Shown here one piece after another: positions 63,201-64,000 of a DNA stretch of 64,000 nt. The stretch's first letter is position 1. Each line of letters opens with the position of its first letter. Source of the stretch: Rotaria sp. Silwood1 (Eukaryota > Rotifera > Eurotatoria > Philodinida > Philodinidae); NCBI GenBank assembly GCA_905250075.1, contig CAJNOP010000551.1, positions 62,001 to 126,000 of the forward strand, written 5' to 3'. The notes below the pieces were generated by a model, which saw only the letters and a program-made list of their open reading frames with translations, was not told the DNA's origin and did no database searches. The position numbers and the translations under genes are program-made.

Positions 63201-64000
63201 CTTACGATAAGAGGAACGGAATACATCTTGGACAGAAAGAAATGAAATTTCGCGCACTGAACCGTTTATACTTGTATTAAAAAAAGCTTTTCCAAATCCT
63301 CTACTTTATCTATTATCTCAAGAATACGCGTACAAAACTCCATTTTAGACTCCAAAAGAGTATAAAATTTTCACCCCGAACTCATCCAACGTTTGATGAA
63401 AAGTACTTAAACCAAACTAATGCACACTATACTCCTTGTATTATTTGCGGTGAAATGACATACAAGGTCTTCTGAGTCTCTCGAGGATAGCAGGACACTT
63501 AGAAGTGTTTTTGCGGCTCTTATATAACTCTATCGACGTTGAGAAAGAAGTATTCCAGATAAAAATAAACTCATAATCACAAGAACTAATTTATATGATA
63601 ATGTTTTAGAAACAGTCTGCAACAAGAAGGTTGATGGATTGCCCTATTAGTTGCATGAAAGGGTTCTCCAGTGAGTCAAGAGCAGTATATTGCAGAAGGA
63701 GGGGCATGGATTCTACAAAATATGTCAGCTCCTAATCTGCTTTCAAGTAGAACCAGTTTAGAAACAAATCATTCGCTACTCTTTTATTCTCAAACAAGGC
63801 ACAAAAATTTGTTGTGTTTTGTCAGAAAAAAACACATCTTTTTATGATTTAGGGTGATATCGTGACCTTGAGAGATTCCCTTCCCTCTTGGATAACTCTT
63901 AAAACCTCGAAAATAAGAAAACTCAATACATAGTCAAAACGCCTTAGCACTTACTTCCCATTGTGTTCCATGCCCAGCAAAATAAAATAAGATCATGTCG
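60263..64000. other. Terminal 3.7 kb without recognisable genes
   Basis: Base composition is less AT-rich than the core. Several short frames exist on both strands (for example 61071-61394 and 63050-63280 on +, 61812-62009 on -), but none has a family motif, splice context or start signal. It may hold old transposon or gene remains that cannot be named from the sequence. Confidence 0.4.

Overview
The window is nuclear DNA of a metazoan, most likely a bdelloid rotifer. The evidence is: AT-rich sequence; genes cut by many 45-60 bp GT..AG introns; clearly animal orthologues (PSMC1, BTRC/FBXW11, PCID2, GTPBP10, CARHSP1, VMA21, OPLAH, ATGL); and many short TGTGGG/CCCACA tracts, which match the telomere repeat known from bdelloids. 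The genus cannot be fixed from the sequence. There are two assembly gaps: 10 N at 3953-3962 and 100 N at 28947-29046.

Layout. (1) 1-20 kb looks accessory. It is gene-poor, with a three-exon secreted protein of unknown family, intronless genes for MsrA, an alkaline-ceramidase-like CREST hydrolase and an ADP-ribosylglycohydrolase, relics of a TPR/kinesin-light-chain-like gene and of a probable F-box/LRR-like family gene, at least six foldback or inverted-repeat elements, and most of the telomere-like hairpins. (2) 22.5-54.2 kb is a conserved core with every gene on the + strand: GTPBP10, PCID2, CARHSP1 and PSMC1 packed tightly, then an ATGL-type patatin lipase, a beta-TrCP F-box/WD40 protein, VMA21 and a 30-exon 5-oxoprolinase. 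All of these can be reconstructed in frame, with full length close to the human proteins; only the first codon(s) of PSMC1 are missing, probably in the gap. (3) 54.2-64 kb is again accessory: a convergent pair of paralogous secreted proteins, a foldback element, telomere-like tracts, and about 4 kb with nothing recognisable.

Function. Beta-TrCP (SCF ubiquitin ligase) and PSMC1/Rpt2 (26S ATPase) act in the same degradation route. PCID2 belongs to the TREX-2 mRNA-export complex. OPLAH (glutathione cycle) and MsrA both bear on redox repair. VMA21 assembles the V-ATPase, and ATGL mobilises triglyceride.

The most interesting signals are: a T-rich 3' splice acceptor 0-66 nt upstream of the ATG of nearly every conserved gene, which fits spliced-leader trans-splicing; an operon-like GTPBP10-PCID2-CARHSP1-PSMC1 run in which the GTPBP10 stop codon may be the acceptor of the next cistron; about eleven short G-strand/C-strand telomere-like hairpins; a large collection of foldback DNA elements, one with a perfect 8-bp target duplication and two related ones with TA duplications; and an inverted duplication of a secreted-protein gene that includes its upstream region.
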